Part shown: positions 52,129 to 60,885 of the stretch, piece by piece
How positions within the stretch are numbered: position 1 is the stretch's first letter
Layout: each line of letters begins with the position of its first letter
Source of the DNA: an uncultured Prevotellaceae bacterium
GTDB lineage: Bacteria; Bacteroidota; Bacteroidia; Bacteroidales; Bacteroidaceae
DNA: 64,000 nucleotides
Direction: 5' to 3'
NCBI GenBank assembly: GCA_900315075.1
Contig: OMXV01000016.1
Location: forward strand, 19,651 to 83,650
The notes under the pieces: generated by a model
Database searches by the model: none
Told to the model about the DNA's origin: nothing
What the model saw: the letters and a program-made list of their open reading frames with translations, nothing else
Program-made: the position numbers and the translations under genes

Positions 52129-53511
52129 TTATTGGATAGTTTGTTCCCAATCTACTCCTGCAGTCTCCTTGTGGCCACTAAGTTCGATATAGAAATTGCG
52201 TGCCGCGAAGATAGGCTTCATCTCCACATGCACTTTGATATCCTTCGTCTTAGGATCCTGCTCCACACTGAGTTTGCTGTAACTCTCGATGAGTTTTCCA
52301 GGACCTTTGTAGTCGCTGAGAAAATCATGGAGGGCACGCTCCAATTCGCCTTTGACTTGTGGGTTCCAATTGGTGAAAGCCTCGTCGTTGAAGAAATTCT
52401 GAAACACTTTTCCAATCCAGTCGAACACACGAACGATGGGATATTCCTGCAACCCCTGTGTGGCGCCATTATAAAGTGAGCGGTTGCTGAAGGCCATCGT
52501 ACGCCCGTCTTCCTCTACCATAGGCACGACACCAAGGTCAATAAGTGCTGCGATTTCCGACTTGCGCAAGTCCATACGTGCTCCCCGTACATTGTCGAGT
52601 GTGCCGTATTTCTTGCCGGCGGCACCCTGTGCGATGACCACCTCCTCGGTGTTTGACATACGTCCTGCCAGTGCTGCAGATCCAGGGATATAGAGGTCTT
52701 CATACTCGTCAGCCAGTTCCGATTTGCGTCGCCCAAGCAGATAGTTGCATGTCATCACTGCATTGCCGAGATAGGCATCCTGTCCCTGGAGGTTATCATT
52801 TTCTAAAAACGTCCTAAGTTCAGAAAAATCCTGACAGTCCTTAAAGTCGGAAATCATGATGACCTTGTTGCGATAGGCAGTCTTGGCCCATTCTCTCACT
52901 GCCACTGCATCGCCGAGGTAGCCAGGGAGTACCAACAAACTGTAATTGTTTTTCAGGCTCAGTCGGTCATAGTAACGCTCAAGTTCATCGCGAAGCATTA
53001 CAGTGTCGTCGGAGTCATTGTCTATAAGGTCTTCACGCTGTACATTCATCAGTGTAATACAGTCAATCTTTCCTTGTCCTGCATTGGCGAAGAATGAGTC
53101 GAGCGAGCGGTAAGTTACTTCCAGGCGGCTGAGTTCTTCATGGATGATAGCCAGGTTTTTGCCAAGGTTCTCCATGGCTTTCTCGCTTTTCTGGCGACAT
53201 CCATCGGCAATCTCCATTGGGTCGGTGCTGCTACCTTCCAATATCTGTATCCAAAGTTCGAGTTCGTCTCTGAGACGCTTGCGAGTATTGGCGTATGCCG
53301 ACTCTGCGAGGAAGGAGTTTTTCACTGCTCTCCGCTTTGGGTCCATGCGGTCGATGTCCTTGATAAGGCCCTTCACTAACTGGAAGCCGCCGAATTTTCT
53401 CAGTCCACCAAGACCCTCCTCCAAAAGTGCTGAAGGATTATCTACTTTCGGACGTTCCTGAAGCTCCATCTGCTGAGCCTGCATCTCTTTCTGTTGTTTC
53501 TCTGATGCCAT
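52129..53511 (-). CDS. tssC: T6SS sheath protein TssC
   Basis: 460 residues from the ATG at 53511 (MASEKQQKEMQAQQ); an earlier TTG at 53517 adds only two residues. Recognised by size, position next to tssB, and blocks such as DSFFANAGQGKIDCITLMNV, NNYSLLVLPGYLGDAVAVRE, EYPIVRVFDWIGKVFQNFFN and a C-terminal MKPIFAARNFYIEL. With TssB it builds the contractile sheath. Its C-terminal part would be the piece recycled by TssH. Confidence 0.9.
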   Translation of the reverse strand: MASEKQQKEMQAQQMELQERPKVDNPSALLEEGLGGLRKFGGFQLVKGLIKDIDRMDPKRRAVKNSFLAESAYANTRKRLRDELELWIQILEGSSTDPMEIADGCRQKSEKAMENLGKNLAIIHEELSRLEVTYRSLDSFFANAGQGKIDCITLMNVQREDLIDNDSDDTVMLRDELERYYDRLSLKNNYSLLVLPGYLGDAVAVREWAKTAYRNKVIMISDFKDCQDFSELRTFLENDNLQGQDAYLGNAVMTCNYLLGRRKSELADEYEDLYIPGSAALAGRMSNTEEVVIAQGAAGKKYGTLDNVRGARMDLRKSEIAALIDLGVVPMVEEDGRTMAFSNRSLYNGATQGLQEYPIVRVFDWIGKVFQNFFNDEAFTNWNPQVKGELERALHDFLSDYKGPGKLIESYSKLSVEQDPKTKDIKVHVEMKPIFAARNFYIELSGHKETAGVDWEQTIQ

Positions 53512-53530
53512 AGTCAATGTTTTTTACGAT

Positions 53531-53986
53531 TTAATCTTCTGCTTCTTCTAACTCAGTCAAAAGTGCGCGTAATGCATCCCGCAGGTTGCCACGTGCGTCT
53601 TGATCGCGTAGTGCATTGCGCAAGGTACGATTTTTCTCCAACTGACGAATTACAGCATTGTAGGCATCCACCTTAGCCTTCTCTGCGCTTAAATGCTCAC
53701 TATGAGCAATGAGCTGTTCGTCTTCGAAATCCTTGATCTCGCGGAACTCAAAATCTTCGTCAAGTGCTCCACCCTCCTCTGTCTCAAGGCTGATGTTTTG
53801 TTGAGGTTGATAGTGCTCAAACACCTCCTTCATATTCTTCGGCTTGAACGGCTGGCGTTCTTCGTCGGAATTAGGTCCATCGACCGTAAACTGGTCGGCG
53901 TAAAGAGTACGGTTCTGTGGGAACTCGATGATGCCATCCTCGGCTCCATCGTACAAAACCTTTGAAATAACAGTTTTCTTTGCCAT
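53531..53986 (-). CDS. tssB: T6SS sheath protein TssB
   Basis: 151 residues. The N-terminal region ends in PFKPKNMKEVFEHYQPQ, and the C-terminus is a helix pair (NAVIRQLEKNRTLRNALRDQ, RGNLRDALRALLTELEEAED), the usual TssB layout with an acidic end. It partners TssC. It lies 19 bases upstream of the tssC ATG and 57 bases from tssH. Confidence 0.88.
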   Translation of the reverse strand: MAKKTVISKVLYDGAEDGIIEFPQNRTLYADQFTVDGPNSDEERQPFKPKNMKEVFEHYQPQQNISLETEEGGALDEDFEFREIKDFEDEQLIAHSEHLSAEKAKVDAYNAVIRQLEKNRTLRNALRDQDARGNLRDALRALLTELEEAED

Positions 53987-54043
53987 GGTTAAAAGTATAA
54001 ATATTAATGTATAAATTTAATGATTGTCGATGTTATCGGTCTT

Positions 54044-56326
54044 TTATTCGGCAGTCTCCACTTCATCAGGAGTGTCGATTTCCCATTGTATCTGTTTCTT
54101 TTCCTCGTCGTATTTCATGGTGACGGTATCTCCAGCATTGACATCACCCGAAATAATCAAACGAGACAATGGGCGGCGTATCTCCTTGCGTATGATACCA
54201 AGAATGGGGCGTGCTCCATAATGGGCATTGAATCCCACTCGTGTGACATACTGGCGGGCAGTGCTGTCGATGACCAACTCGATGTTCTGCTCATGCAGTG
54301 TGCGAAGCAGATTGCTAATATGGATGTCGAAAATACGGTCGATCATCTCGGTAGTGATTGGTGAGAATGGCACAATCTCTGTGAGACGTGCAAGAAACTC
54401 GGGTCGGAACTGCCCCTGCATCACTTCTAACATTTGGTCGTGTGTTGGCACTTTCCCCTCGCCGAAAGACTTGAAAATGTAGTCGCTTCCGATGTTAGAA
54501 GTAAAAATAATGAGAGAATTGGAGAAATCGCCCACACGTCCAAGGCGGTCGTGGAGTTTACCCTCGTCGAGGATTTGCAAGAAGAGGTCGAATACGGAGC
54601 GATGTGCTTTTTCTATCTCATCGAACAACACCACAGAGTATGGATGCTGTCGTATCTGGTTGACCAAGAGTCCACCTTCTTCGTAGCCCACATATCCCGG
54701 AGGCGCACCATAAAGCAATGCCACGGAATGTTCCTCCTTGTACTCCGACATGTCGAAGCGTAGGATGGATGTCTCGTCATCGAAGAGGAACTCCGCCAAC
54801 GACTTGGCCAGTTCGGTCTTACCTGTGCCGGTAGGACCAAGGAAGAAGAACGACCCCATAGGCTGACCCTTCTTATTAAGTCCGGAGCGAGATTCATAGA
54901 TGGCATCAAGAATGCTCTTGATGGCATGGCTCTGACCCACCACACGTCGATGCAAAATTTCTGCAGCACCTGAAAGGCGTTTGCGCTCTTCCGACTGGAT
55001 ATTTCCCATGGGAATACCAGTCATCTTGGAAACTACGTCACGTACATTCTCTTTCTTGAGCCTGACCTCACCTTGGGTTTCTCCACTCTCTTTGGACCGC
55101 ATTTCGGCTGTAATTTTCACCGACGACATAGCGCGGTCAAGTAAGTCGAGGGCTGACGACGGCAACCGTCGGTCAGGCATATATCTTTTGGCAAGGCGAA
55201 CAATCTCTGAAGGTACATCTTTCTCCATAGTGAGATGATGAAAATTCTCATAATTACCAGATTGACTGAGAATAATCTCCACAGCATTATCTTCAGAAGG
55301 TTCCTCAACGGTGATTTTCTCAAAATAGGAAGTCAGTTCCTTGTCTTTCTCTATATCCTTGGTGTAGCCATCGACTGTAGAAGTGCAAATTACCTGAAGG
55401 AGATTCTTCTGTAATAGTCGTTTGAGACCGGGAAGAATACCATTAAGCAGAGACTGCTTGTCCTCAACTCGGTGGAAATTCTCTACGACTAAAACTGGTT
55501 GTGTAAATGACTCGAGTGCATCGGTGACCTTACGGAAGCGATCTTCTATCTCACCTTTGTATGACACGCCCTGACTAAGTGAAATAAGATCCAACTCATA
55601 GAGTTGAAGTCCTTCAAGTGAGGATGGCATCAATCCACTAACAACTCTCTGGACCAAGGCACGTATTAAGCTGGTCTTTCCTACCCCCGTTTCACCCACG
55701 ACAAGAATATTGGCACGGTCTTTCCGGCCAAGAATTTCCGTGATGGACACCAAGATGTCGTCGAAACCGACAATTTCCATATTGTTTTCGCCAGCGGCAA
55801 GTGCTATGCAGTAATCATCTATTACGTTACTGTCTGTGGCTGTCTTCTTCTGACTGGTGACCGCAGCGGTGGCTGGTATCCCTGATGCATCCTTGCGCAA
55901 AGTGGCGACAATTTTGTCTGGTGTTAATGTTAAGGTCTTAAGCTGCTCATAAGTGAATCCCACCCCTGGTGTAACAAGGGCTGCCAATATACATGGTGCT
56001 GTGAGATTTTCCATTTCACAACGTTCGCTAATGGCAAGGGCTTCCTTGACAACCGACTTGGCGTCACGAGAAAGAATGATTTCTTTCATCTTGTAAGGAG
56101 AACGAGGGCATTGTTTGAGATGTACATCTGCCCAATCCACAAGATAGTAATAATCATCATCGAGAGTTTCCTCTATGTAGTTCACAAGTCCCGCACTCTT
56201 ATGCAAAAGAGCACGTAACAAATGTACAGGCTCGATTTCCGGTGAGAGATTGTCTATTGCGAACGACTGTGCAATATGCAGCAGGTCGAACGGCAAATCC
56301 TGCAATGCTAATAAATATTTGTCCAT
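54044..56326 (-). CDS. tssH: T6SS sheath-recycling AAA+ ATPase TssH (ClpV)
   Basis: 760 residues. A Clp N-terminal-type helical region (1-150) is followed by ATPase D1 (Walker A GETGVGKT at 211-218; KGEIEDRF at 258-264) and D2 (Walker A GPTGTGKT at 497-504, Walker B VVLFDEIEKAH at 565-575, GAPPGYVGYEEGG). The D1 Walker B is altered: PVLVVENFH rather than IDEAH, so D1 may bind rather than hydrolyse ATP well. It disassembles contracted sheath. It is the first gene after the promoter at 56367-56397 and thus heads the operon. Confidence 0.92.
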   Translation of the reverse strand: MDKYLLALQDLPFDLLHIAQSFAIDNLSPEIEPVHLLRALLHKSAGLVNYIEETLDDDYYYLVDWADVHLKQCPRSPYKMKEIILSRDAKSVVKEALAISERCEMENLTAPCILAALVTPGVGFTYEQLKTLTLTPDKIVATLRKDASGIPATAAVTSQKKTATDSNVIDDYCIALAAGENNMEIVGFDDILVSITEILGRKDRANILVVGETGVGKTSLIRALVQRVVSGLMPSSLEGLQLYELDLISLSQGVSYKGEIEDRFRKVTDALESFTQPVLVVENFHRVEDKQSLLNGILPGLKRLLQKNLLQVICTSTVDGYTKDIEKDKELTSYFEKITVEEPSEDNAVEIILSQSGNYENFHHLTMEKDVPSEIVRLAKRYMPDRRLPSSALDLLDRAMSSVKITAEMRSKESGETQGEVRLKKENVRDVVSKMTGIPMGNIQSEERKRLSGAAEILHRRVVGQSHAIKSILDAIYESRSGLNKKGQPMGSFFFLGPTGTGKTELAKSLAEFLFDDETSILRFDMSEYKEEHSVALLYGAPPGYVGYEEGGLLVNQIRQHPYSVVLFDEIEKAHRSVFDLFLQILDEGKLHDRLGRVGDFSNSLIIFTSNIGSDYIFKSFGEGKVPTHDQMLEVMQGQFRPEFLARLTEIVPFSPITTEMIDRIFDIHISNLLRTLHEQNIELVIDSTARQYVTRVGFNAHYGARPILGIIRKEIRRPLSRLIISGDVNAGDTVTMKYDEEKKQIQWEIDTPDEVETAE

Positions 56327-56366
56327 GTATAAATAGTTTTATAGTTATTCAAAAAAAAGTCTCTTT

Positions 56367-56397
56367 CAAATGTAAGCGCAACCGTTTTCAATTCAAT
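56367..56397 (-). promoter_or_regulatory. Bacteroidota-type promoter for the T6SS operon
   Basis: On the minus strand a -7 box TACATTTG (56367-56374) matches TAnnTTTG, and ATTG (56394-56397) lies 19 bases upstream, the expected -33 spacing (one mismatch from TTTG). Transcription would start near 56360, 34 bases before the tssH ATG. Confidence 0.65.
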
Positions 56398-56520
56398 AAA
56401 TACGCATAAACATTTCTGAACTTGTTAATTATATTTTACAGGAACAACAACTCCTTCAAAAAAACTAAATTCTCTAAAACAAGATTATTCCATGTTATTA
56501 AATGATATTTTTATCAACAT

Positions 56521-57195
56521 TTACTTTTCTATCTTTTCCAAAAAAGCTGTCGGAATGTAAGCTGTACAAACCATTCCTATTGAGCTTAGAGATACAACAA
56601 CCCTTTGTTGACCTGCAATTCGTGCCACTTTACCAATCACGCCAATAAAAGGACCATCTATCACCCTCACCATCTCACCACCTTTGAAATGGCATGATTT
56701 CTCATCAATCATTCTCATGTGCTCATTTCTGGTATAAGTAGCCATAATAAAGTTTTCCATTTCTTTGTTTGGAATAGTCAAAGGTGGATTCTTACCATCA
56801 TTATTAGTGGAAAAATGATTATAATAAAATGATAGATAAGATAAGGCAGGGGTATATTTAACATAAATGTTTGCTTGTTCTATAGTCATATAGGCGAAAA
56901 CTAAATTAGGCACAAGAGGTTTGAGTACCTTTTTACGTCTTCCATTCTCAATAACAACTTTATATTGCAAAGCACTATAGGCATAGATACCTTGAGAAAT
57001 TAAATAATTACAAGCTTTAATAGCCCTCCCGTAGGAGGTTCGAAGAACAAACCATTTTCCATCAGGATTATATGCATATTCTACCGACACCCCAGTTTTG
57101 GAATCAACGACCTGAGGGATAGTGTTAGGGGTAAGCCTGACACTTGTAGAAGCGTTCCCGCATCCTTTTGAAATCACATTAGACAATGTGCTCAT
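56521..57195 (-). CDS. NusG/UpxY-like transcription antiterminator
   Basis: 224 residues from the ATG at 57195; a TTG two codons earlier is also possible. The NGN-like part (DGKWFVLRTSYGRAIKACNY, then KPLVPNLVFAYM) is followed by a KOW-type end (FKGGEMVRVIDGPFIGVIGK, then RVVVSLSSIGMVCTAY). Specialised NusG paralogues such as UpxY and LoaP bind RNA polymerase to help it read long operons. It lies 194 bases upstream of tssH in the same direction, so the T6SS operon, tens of kilobases long, is its likely target. The N-terminal 45 residues are unlike core NusG. Confidence 0.82.
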   Translation of the reverse strand: MSTLSNVISKGCGNASTSVRLTPNTIPQVVDSKTGVSVEYAYNPDGKWFVLRTSYGRAIKACNYLISQGIYAYSALQYKVVIENGRRKKVLKPLVPNLVFAYMTIEQANIYVKYTPALSYLSFYYNHFSTNNDGKNPPLTIPNKEMENFIMATYTRNEHMRMIDEKSCHFKGGEMVRVIDGPFIGVIGKVARIAGQQRVVVSLSSIGMVCTAYIPTAFLEKIEK

Positions 57196-57684
57196 ACTCA
57201 AACCGAATCATGCACTTCTGCCGGTTCGATACATGACATCAAAAAGCTTTGCTACGCAGTTGTCCATTCTACATATCAAATCTCTTGCACTGCCTATTGT
57301 TGTCAACCAAAAAACATTAGAGCCCACGTTGATATATATTATCATCCATCCCGAACAACCGTAACAAATACGATTAAGTAATATAATAAAACATATATAG
57401 ATCTCCGAGGACATATATCGTTGCTCAGTTCAAAACAGCAATCGCTAGATTTGCAAGATTTCGACATGTCTCAAACAAAGCGCTTTTAAAAGCCTTTAAA
57501 ATGTCATTTTCTGAATTTCACAGTCCCAACAAGTGAATATCTTATTAGACAAACACACAGTATCGGCACGAACTGAATAATCACAAATACCCCATTGGGA
57601 AATGGTATATCGTGAATACACACAGAAAAACGTTGCAAATATATAAAAAAAAATAATAACAATGGAAATATAGCCCACTTCACT

Positions 57685-57705
57685 GAAAGTGTAAATTACA
57701 CTTTC
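57685..57705. promoter_or_regulatory. Perfect 10-bp palindrome, candidate regulator site
   Basis: GAAAGTGTAA (57685-57694) and TTACACTTTC (57696-57705) are perfect inverted arms around a single base. Such a compact palindrome is typical of a dimeric repressor site, but may also fold as RNA. It lies about 490 bases upstream of the NusG-like gene's start. Confidence 0.35.
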
Positions 57706-57856
57706 TGACAAATTATAATATTAGAGCTAAAAAGACCGAAGATAGTAATATATGACATAATTAATAGGATAAGCATCATCCATAAGGATGTGTCAAAACG
57801 AATGGTATCTAAATGCCAACTTTCAATTTGTGAGCTTACCTTTACCAAATAGCCAA

Positions 57857-57904
57857 GAAAAAGCCACTCTTGGACTCTCTTCAGGGTTTCAAGGTGGCTT
57901 TTTC
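57857..57904 (-). terminator. Intrinsic terminator after dnaB
   Basis: GAAAAAGCCAC (57857-57867) pairs with GTGGCTTTTTC (57894-57904), and CTTG (57869-57872) with CAAG (57890-57893). Read on the minus strand the right arm ends in GTGGCTTTTTCTT, giving the U run of an intrinsic terminator 64 bases after the dnaB stop. It separates dnaB from the NusG-like/T6SS unit. Confidence 0.72.
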
Positions 57905-57967
57905 CAAACTATATCTGATGTCTTGACATCTATTAAGAAACTTGCTAAAATTAAAATACAATTAAAT

Positions 57968-59506
57968 CTAAAACACCGCCATGTCTTCAGTGAAATTGTC
58001 ATCGAAGGGATTGTCTGGGGGTGGTGGGACAATATTGTTCATTCTCGAGCCAAGGATTTCACCACCTTCAGTTGGTGGGATATAGGTGTCCTCTGGGTTG
58101 GCAAAACGGGTGAATTCTCCACGGAAATTCAGCAGAACGTCACCGACGGCACCCTTACGGTGCTTAGCGATGATAATCTGTGCCATACCATGCAGGTCAT
58201 TGCCATTCTCATCATGTAAGATATGATAATACTCCGGACGGTGAACAAACAGCACCATATCGGCATCCTGCTCGATGGCTCCCGACTCACGCAAGTCACT
58301 GAGTTGAGGACGTTTACCCTCCGCTTTATTGGCGGCATTATCACGTGTCTCTACCGAACGGTTCAACTGAGAGAGTGCCAAGATAGGAATATCAAGTTCC
58401 TTGGCAAGTTGTTTCAATGAACGGCTAATAGTAGAAACCTCTTCCTGACGGTTGCCGAATTTCATACCATTAGCATTCATCAACTGCAAATAGTCGATCA
58501 TGATGAGTTCCACTTTCTTCTCACGAACCAAACGACGTGCCTTTGTACGCAGTTCAAAGATGGATAGGCCTGGAGTATCATCTATATACAAAGGCACTCC
58601 GAGTAGTTTGCCGATATTTTTATCAAAACGGCTCCAGTCTTCGTCATCCAATTGACCATTCATCACCTTTCTACCTTCTATCTCACAGGTATTTGAAATC
58701 AGACGGTTGACCAACTGTACATTGTTCATTTCCAATGAGAAGAAGGCGATAGGCAACCGATGGTCCACGGCGATATTCTTGGCGATAGAGAGAGCAAACG
58801 AAGTCTTACCCATCGCTGGACGACCGGCGATAATCACCAAGTCACTCTTCTGCCATCCTGAAGTGATATAATCCAATTTGGTAAAACCACTGGGAACACC
58901 AGTAAGACCACCCTTGTTAGAGGCTGCCTTTTGCATAATCTCCACAGCCTGTTTCACCACAGGATCTATCTGGACATAGTCCTGTTTCATGTTTTTCTGT
59001 GAGAGTTCGAAGAGACTTCCCTCTGCCTCCTGCATGACAAGGTCGATGTCGTTGGTCTCATCAAATGCCTTTGTCTCTATCTGACTTGCAAAGGATATCA
59101 GCTGACGTGCGAGGAATTTCTGGGCAAGTATTCGAGAATGATACTCTACGTGAGCAGAAGAGGCAACATTCTCGGTAAGGCTGTAAACATACATTTCACC
59201 ACCCACTTTTTCCAGTGTGCCGTCTCGCTTGAGTTGTTCAATTACAGTGATGACATCCACTGGACGCTCATCGAAAGTCAGGCGTTGAATGGCGGAATAC
59301 ACATACTGGTTCCGAGGTTCATAAAAAGTTTCAGGACGCAGGATTTCACTCACTACGGTGAAAGCGTCCTTGTCAATCATCAATGCGCCAAGCACGAGTC
59401 GCTCTGTCTCCAACGACTGAGGAGGGACATGTCCTAATCCAGTATCTATTGGACCTTTCGACTTTGGACGCTGTTGGTTCTTGTTTGTGTTGTTATTTTC
59501 AGGCAT
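57968..59506 (-). CDS. dnaB: Replicative DNA helicase DnaB
   Basis: 512 residues. The N-terminal domain (PQSLETERLVLGALMIDKDA) and the RecA-like helicase core are clear: Walker A GRPAMGKTS, SLEMNNVQLVNRLISN, Walker B VELIMIDYLQLM, LSQLNRSVETR and HRPEYYHI. No intein or insertion is visible. It unwinds DNA at the replication fork and is a housekeeping gene, so it marks the edge of the accessory T6SS region. It has its own promoter box at 59535-59542 and a terminator at 57857-57904. The C-terminus is extended by about 60 residues, ending in an acidic tail. Confidence 0.96.
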   Translation of the reverse strand: MPENNNTNKNQQRPKSKGPIDTGLGHVPPQSLETERLVLGALMIDKDAFTVVSEILRPETFYEPRNQYVYSAIQRLTFDERPVDVITVIEQLKRDGTLEKVGGEMYVYSLTENVASSAHVEYHSRILAQKFLARQLISFASQIETKAFDETNDIDLVMQEAEGSLFELSQKNMKQDYVQIDPVVKQAVEIMQKAASNKGGLTGVPSGFTKLDYITSGWQKSDLVIIAGRPAMGKTSFALSIAKNIAVDHRLPIAFFSLEMNNVQLVNRLISNTCEIEGRKVMNGQLDDEDWSRFDKNIGKLLGVPLYIDDTPGLSIFELRTKARRLVREKKVELIMIDYLQLMNANGMKFGNRQEEVSTISRSLKQLAKELDIPILALSQLNRSVETRDNAANKAEGKRPQLSDLRESGAIEQDADMVLFVHRPEYYHILHDENGNDLHGMAQIIIAKHRKGAVGDVLLNFRGEFTRFANPEDTYIPPTEGGEILGSRMNNIVPPPPDNPFDDNFTEDMAVF

Positions 59507-59818
59507 AATGGATACGTTTGATTTTTAGCGGATGCAAAAATAGCATTTTTTTTTGATATGGTCTTCTATCATCTCTATTTTTTAATCATCTTTCTCATCC
59601 ACCTTTTAACCCGTCATTATGTTCAATTTTAGCTTCGCTGCTTCTTATCACCACTCGGCAGAGCTTATCCTTGCGACAGCAAATAAACAATTTGATTGTT
59701 GAATTGAAGACGATAATGTTAAAAAAGCTCTATGCCAATAATACCATTAACTTTGAGCATGTCAAATGTCATAGAAAAGTTACCTTATTCGGAGAAATTT
59801 TTCCCCATATATGTTGGG
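59507..59818. other. Spacer between dnaB and the zeta-like toxin gene
   Basis: About 310 AT-rich bases holding the dnaB promoter box near its left edge. The rest shows no convincing gene, terminator or repeat. Confidence 0.5.
59535..59542 (-). promoter_or_regulatory. -7 promoter box for dnaB
   Basis: On the minus strand TATTTTTG matches TAnnTTTG, 29 bases upstream of the dnaB ATG at 59506. A clear -33 element is not visible because the upstream bases are an A run. Confidence 0.5.
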
Positions 59819-60415
59819 CTAAAACCTTGCAAGAGCTTTGGCCCATTCAGAAATATCGTCAGTGTATTTCTTAACCAGATTGCCTTCAACAGTTCTATAA
59901 AGCAGACGAGGCAATTGATTGTCAACTGAGTTGTCATAGACGTATGCACGGTCCACAATGGAAATCGCTTCTTCGGCATTGATCAGCGACTTATAATAGC
60001 GTGAAATTACTTTGGAGATAGGCACTTCGTGACCACCATTCATGAACCGCTGGGTGATACGGACGACATTGATGGCTGGATCAGAGGTACAAACAAAAAA
60101 GAACCTTATGAAAAACCCTACAGCCTTGGCTTTTCGAATGAATTCCAACTTCTCCTGAGAAGAAAAGACGGTCTCAAAAACAAAATCTCGTCCCTTTTCC
60201 AGGCACTCATAACGTAATTGTGTCGCGTGCTCTGCTGCTTTCAACACTGCATCATGGGAATTCCAGTCTCCATATACATCTTGCGCGATGTTATCAGGGT
60301 TGATATATAAACTATCAGCTGCCCATTCATTGTTTAGAAGTTGAATGGTAGTCGTGGTCTTGCCCGAACCATTTGGGCCAGCAACCACACAAAGGGTAGG
60401 AAGACGTTCAGCCAT
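59819..60415 (-). CDS. Zeta-toxin-like kinase
   Basis: 198 residues. A Walker A motif (AGPNGSGKTT, 12-21) starts a zeta-type P-loop domain: NPDNIAQDVY near 38-47, FVFETVFSSQEKLEFI (the conserved ETVFS block) and the later Arg-containing VVRITQRFMNGGHEVP with the lid. Zeta toxins phosphorylate UDP-N-acetylglucosamine and block wall synthesis; some homologues serve other roles. Its start overlaps the end of the small gene at 60408 by 8 bases, the layout of a toxin-antitoxin pair. The T6SS effector genes are far away, so it is likely a stabilising module. Confidence 0.82.
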   Translation of the reverse strand: MAERLPTLCVVAGPNGSGKTTTTIQLLNNEWAADSLYINPDNIAQDVYGDWNSHDAVLKAAEHATQLRYECLEKGRDFVFETVFSSQEKLEFIRKAKAVGFFIRFFFVCTSDPAINVVRITQRFMNGGHEVPISKVISRYYKSLINAEEAISIVDRAYVYDNSVDNQLPRLLYRTVEGNLVKKYTDDISEWAKALARF

Positions 60416-60611
60416 TGAGAGAACTGTTTCTCTGGGAGCGTCTGAGGTTTATGGCGTTCAAAACCTCAGAAAAACGACGTTGTTTTTCAGCCTCAGCTCT
60501 GGCACTGGACTCACGAGCCGCTTTTGCCACATCCTCCATCAAAGCCTGCAGCATTTCGTCTGTTGGCTCTTCCATAGATGTCAGCCGATATTTCTTATAG
60601 GTCTCTGGCAT
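60408..60611 (-). CDS. Antitoxin-like small helical protein
   Basis: 67 residues from the ATG at 60611 (MPETYKKYRLTSMEEPTDEM); a TTG at 60620 is less likely. The sequence is helical and charged (LQALMEDVAKAARESSARAE, then KQRRFSEVLNAINLRRSQRN). It overlaps the zeta-like gene by 8 bases. Small antitoxins precede zeta toxins in this way. It matches no named antitoxin family that I recognise. An 11-bp direct repeat lies in its promoter. Confidence 0.68.
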   Translation of the reverse strand: MPETYKKYRLTSMEEPTDEMLQALMEDVAKAARESSARAEAEKQRRFSEVLNAINLRRSQRNSSLNG

Positions 60612-60626
60612 AATAAACAATACTTT

Positions 60627-60648
60627 TATACTACAAATATACTACAAA
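60627..60648 (-). promoter_or_regulatory. TA promoter with an 11-bp direct repeat (candidate operator)
   Basis: TATACTACAAA occurs twice in tandem on the plus strand (60627-60637 and 60638-60648). On the minus strand the junction gives TATATTTG (60634-60641), a good TAnnTTTG -7 box, 23 bases before the antitoxin ATG. A repeat across the -7 box is a natural place for autoregulation by the antitoxin complex. Confidence 0.55.
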
Positions 60649-60885
60649 CATATTAAAAGCCGAATATAAAGCATTATAGAAGACCAAGCTTCTTGCTTTC
60701 TTTTTAAGGTGCAACCCATATTCGCAACACAGCGGCAAAAATACAAATTCTTTTTGATACAACAATCTATCATCCCCACCTTTTATATATTATTATCAAA
60801 TGCATATTATAAATAGCTTTGAAGCTATCAACACGACAACAGCACCCAGAACGGTTGTACATCAAAGTAAAGTAGTTTTATTTCC

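Larger units (their letters stand above)
57196..57967. other. Gene-poor spacer between the NusG-like gene and dnaB
   Basis: About 770 AT-rich bases. It holds the dnaB terminator (57857-57904), a perfect palindrome (57685-57705) and the leader of the NusG-like gene. Short open frames here (for example near 57496-57711) have no convincing coding character. No tRNA-like fold was found by eye. Confidence 0.5.

Noticed and set aside
28765-56326. tssJ, tssL, tssM genes searched for
   Set aside because: No protein has the TssM multi-domain size and ATPase pattern, the TssL helix-bundle start or a TssJ-type small lipoprotein; the Bacteroidota subtype is expected to lack them.
57496-57711. 71-codon frame on the minus strand in the spacer upstream of the NusG-like gene
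   Set aside because: It runs through the perfect palindrome, is rich in aromatic and Cys residues without a pattern and has no ribosome-binding site.
57788-58219. Plus-strand frame from the spacer into dnaB
   Set aside because: It reads through the dnaB terminator and then antisense to dnaB; no coding signature.
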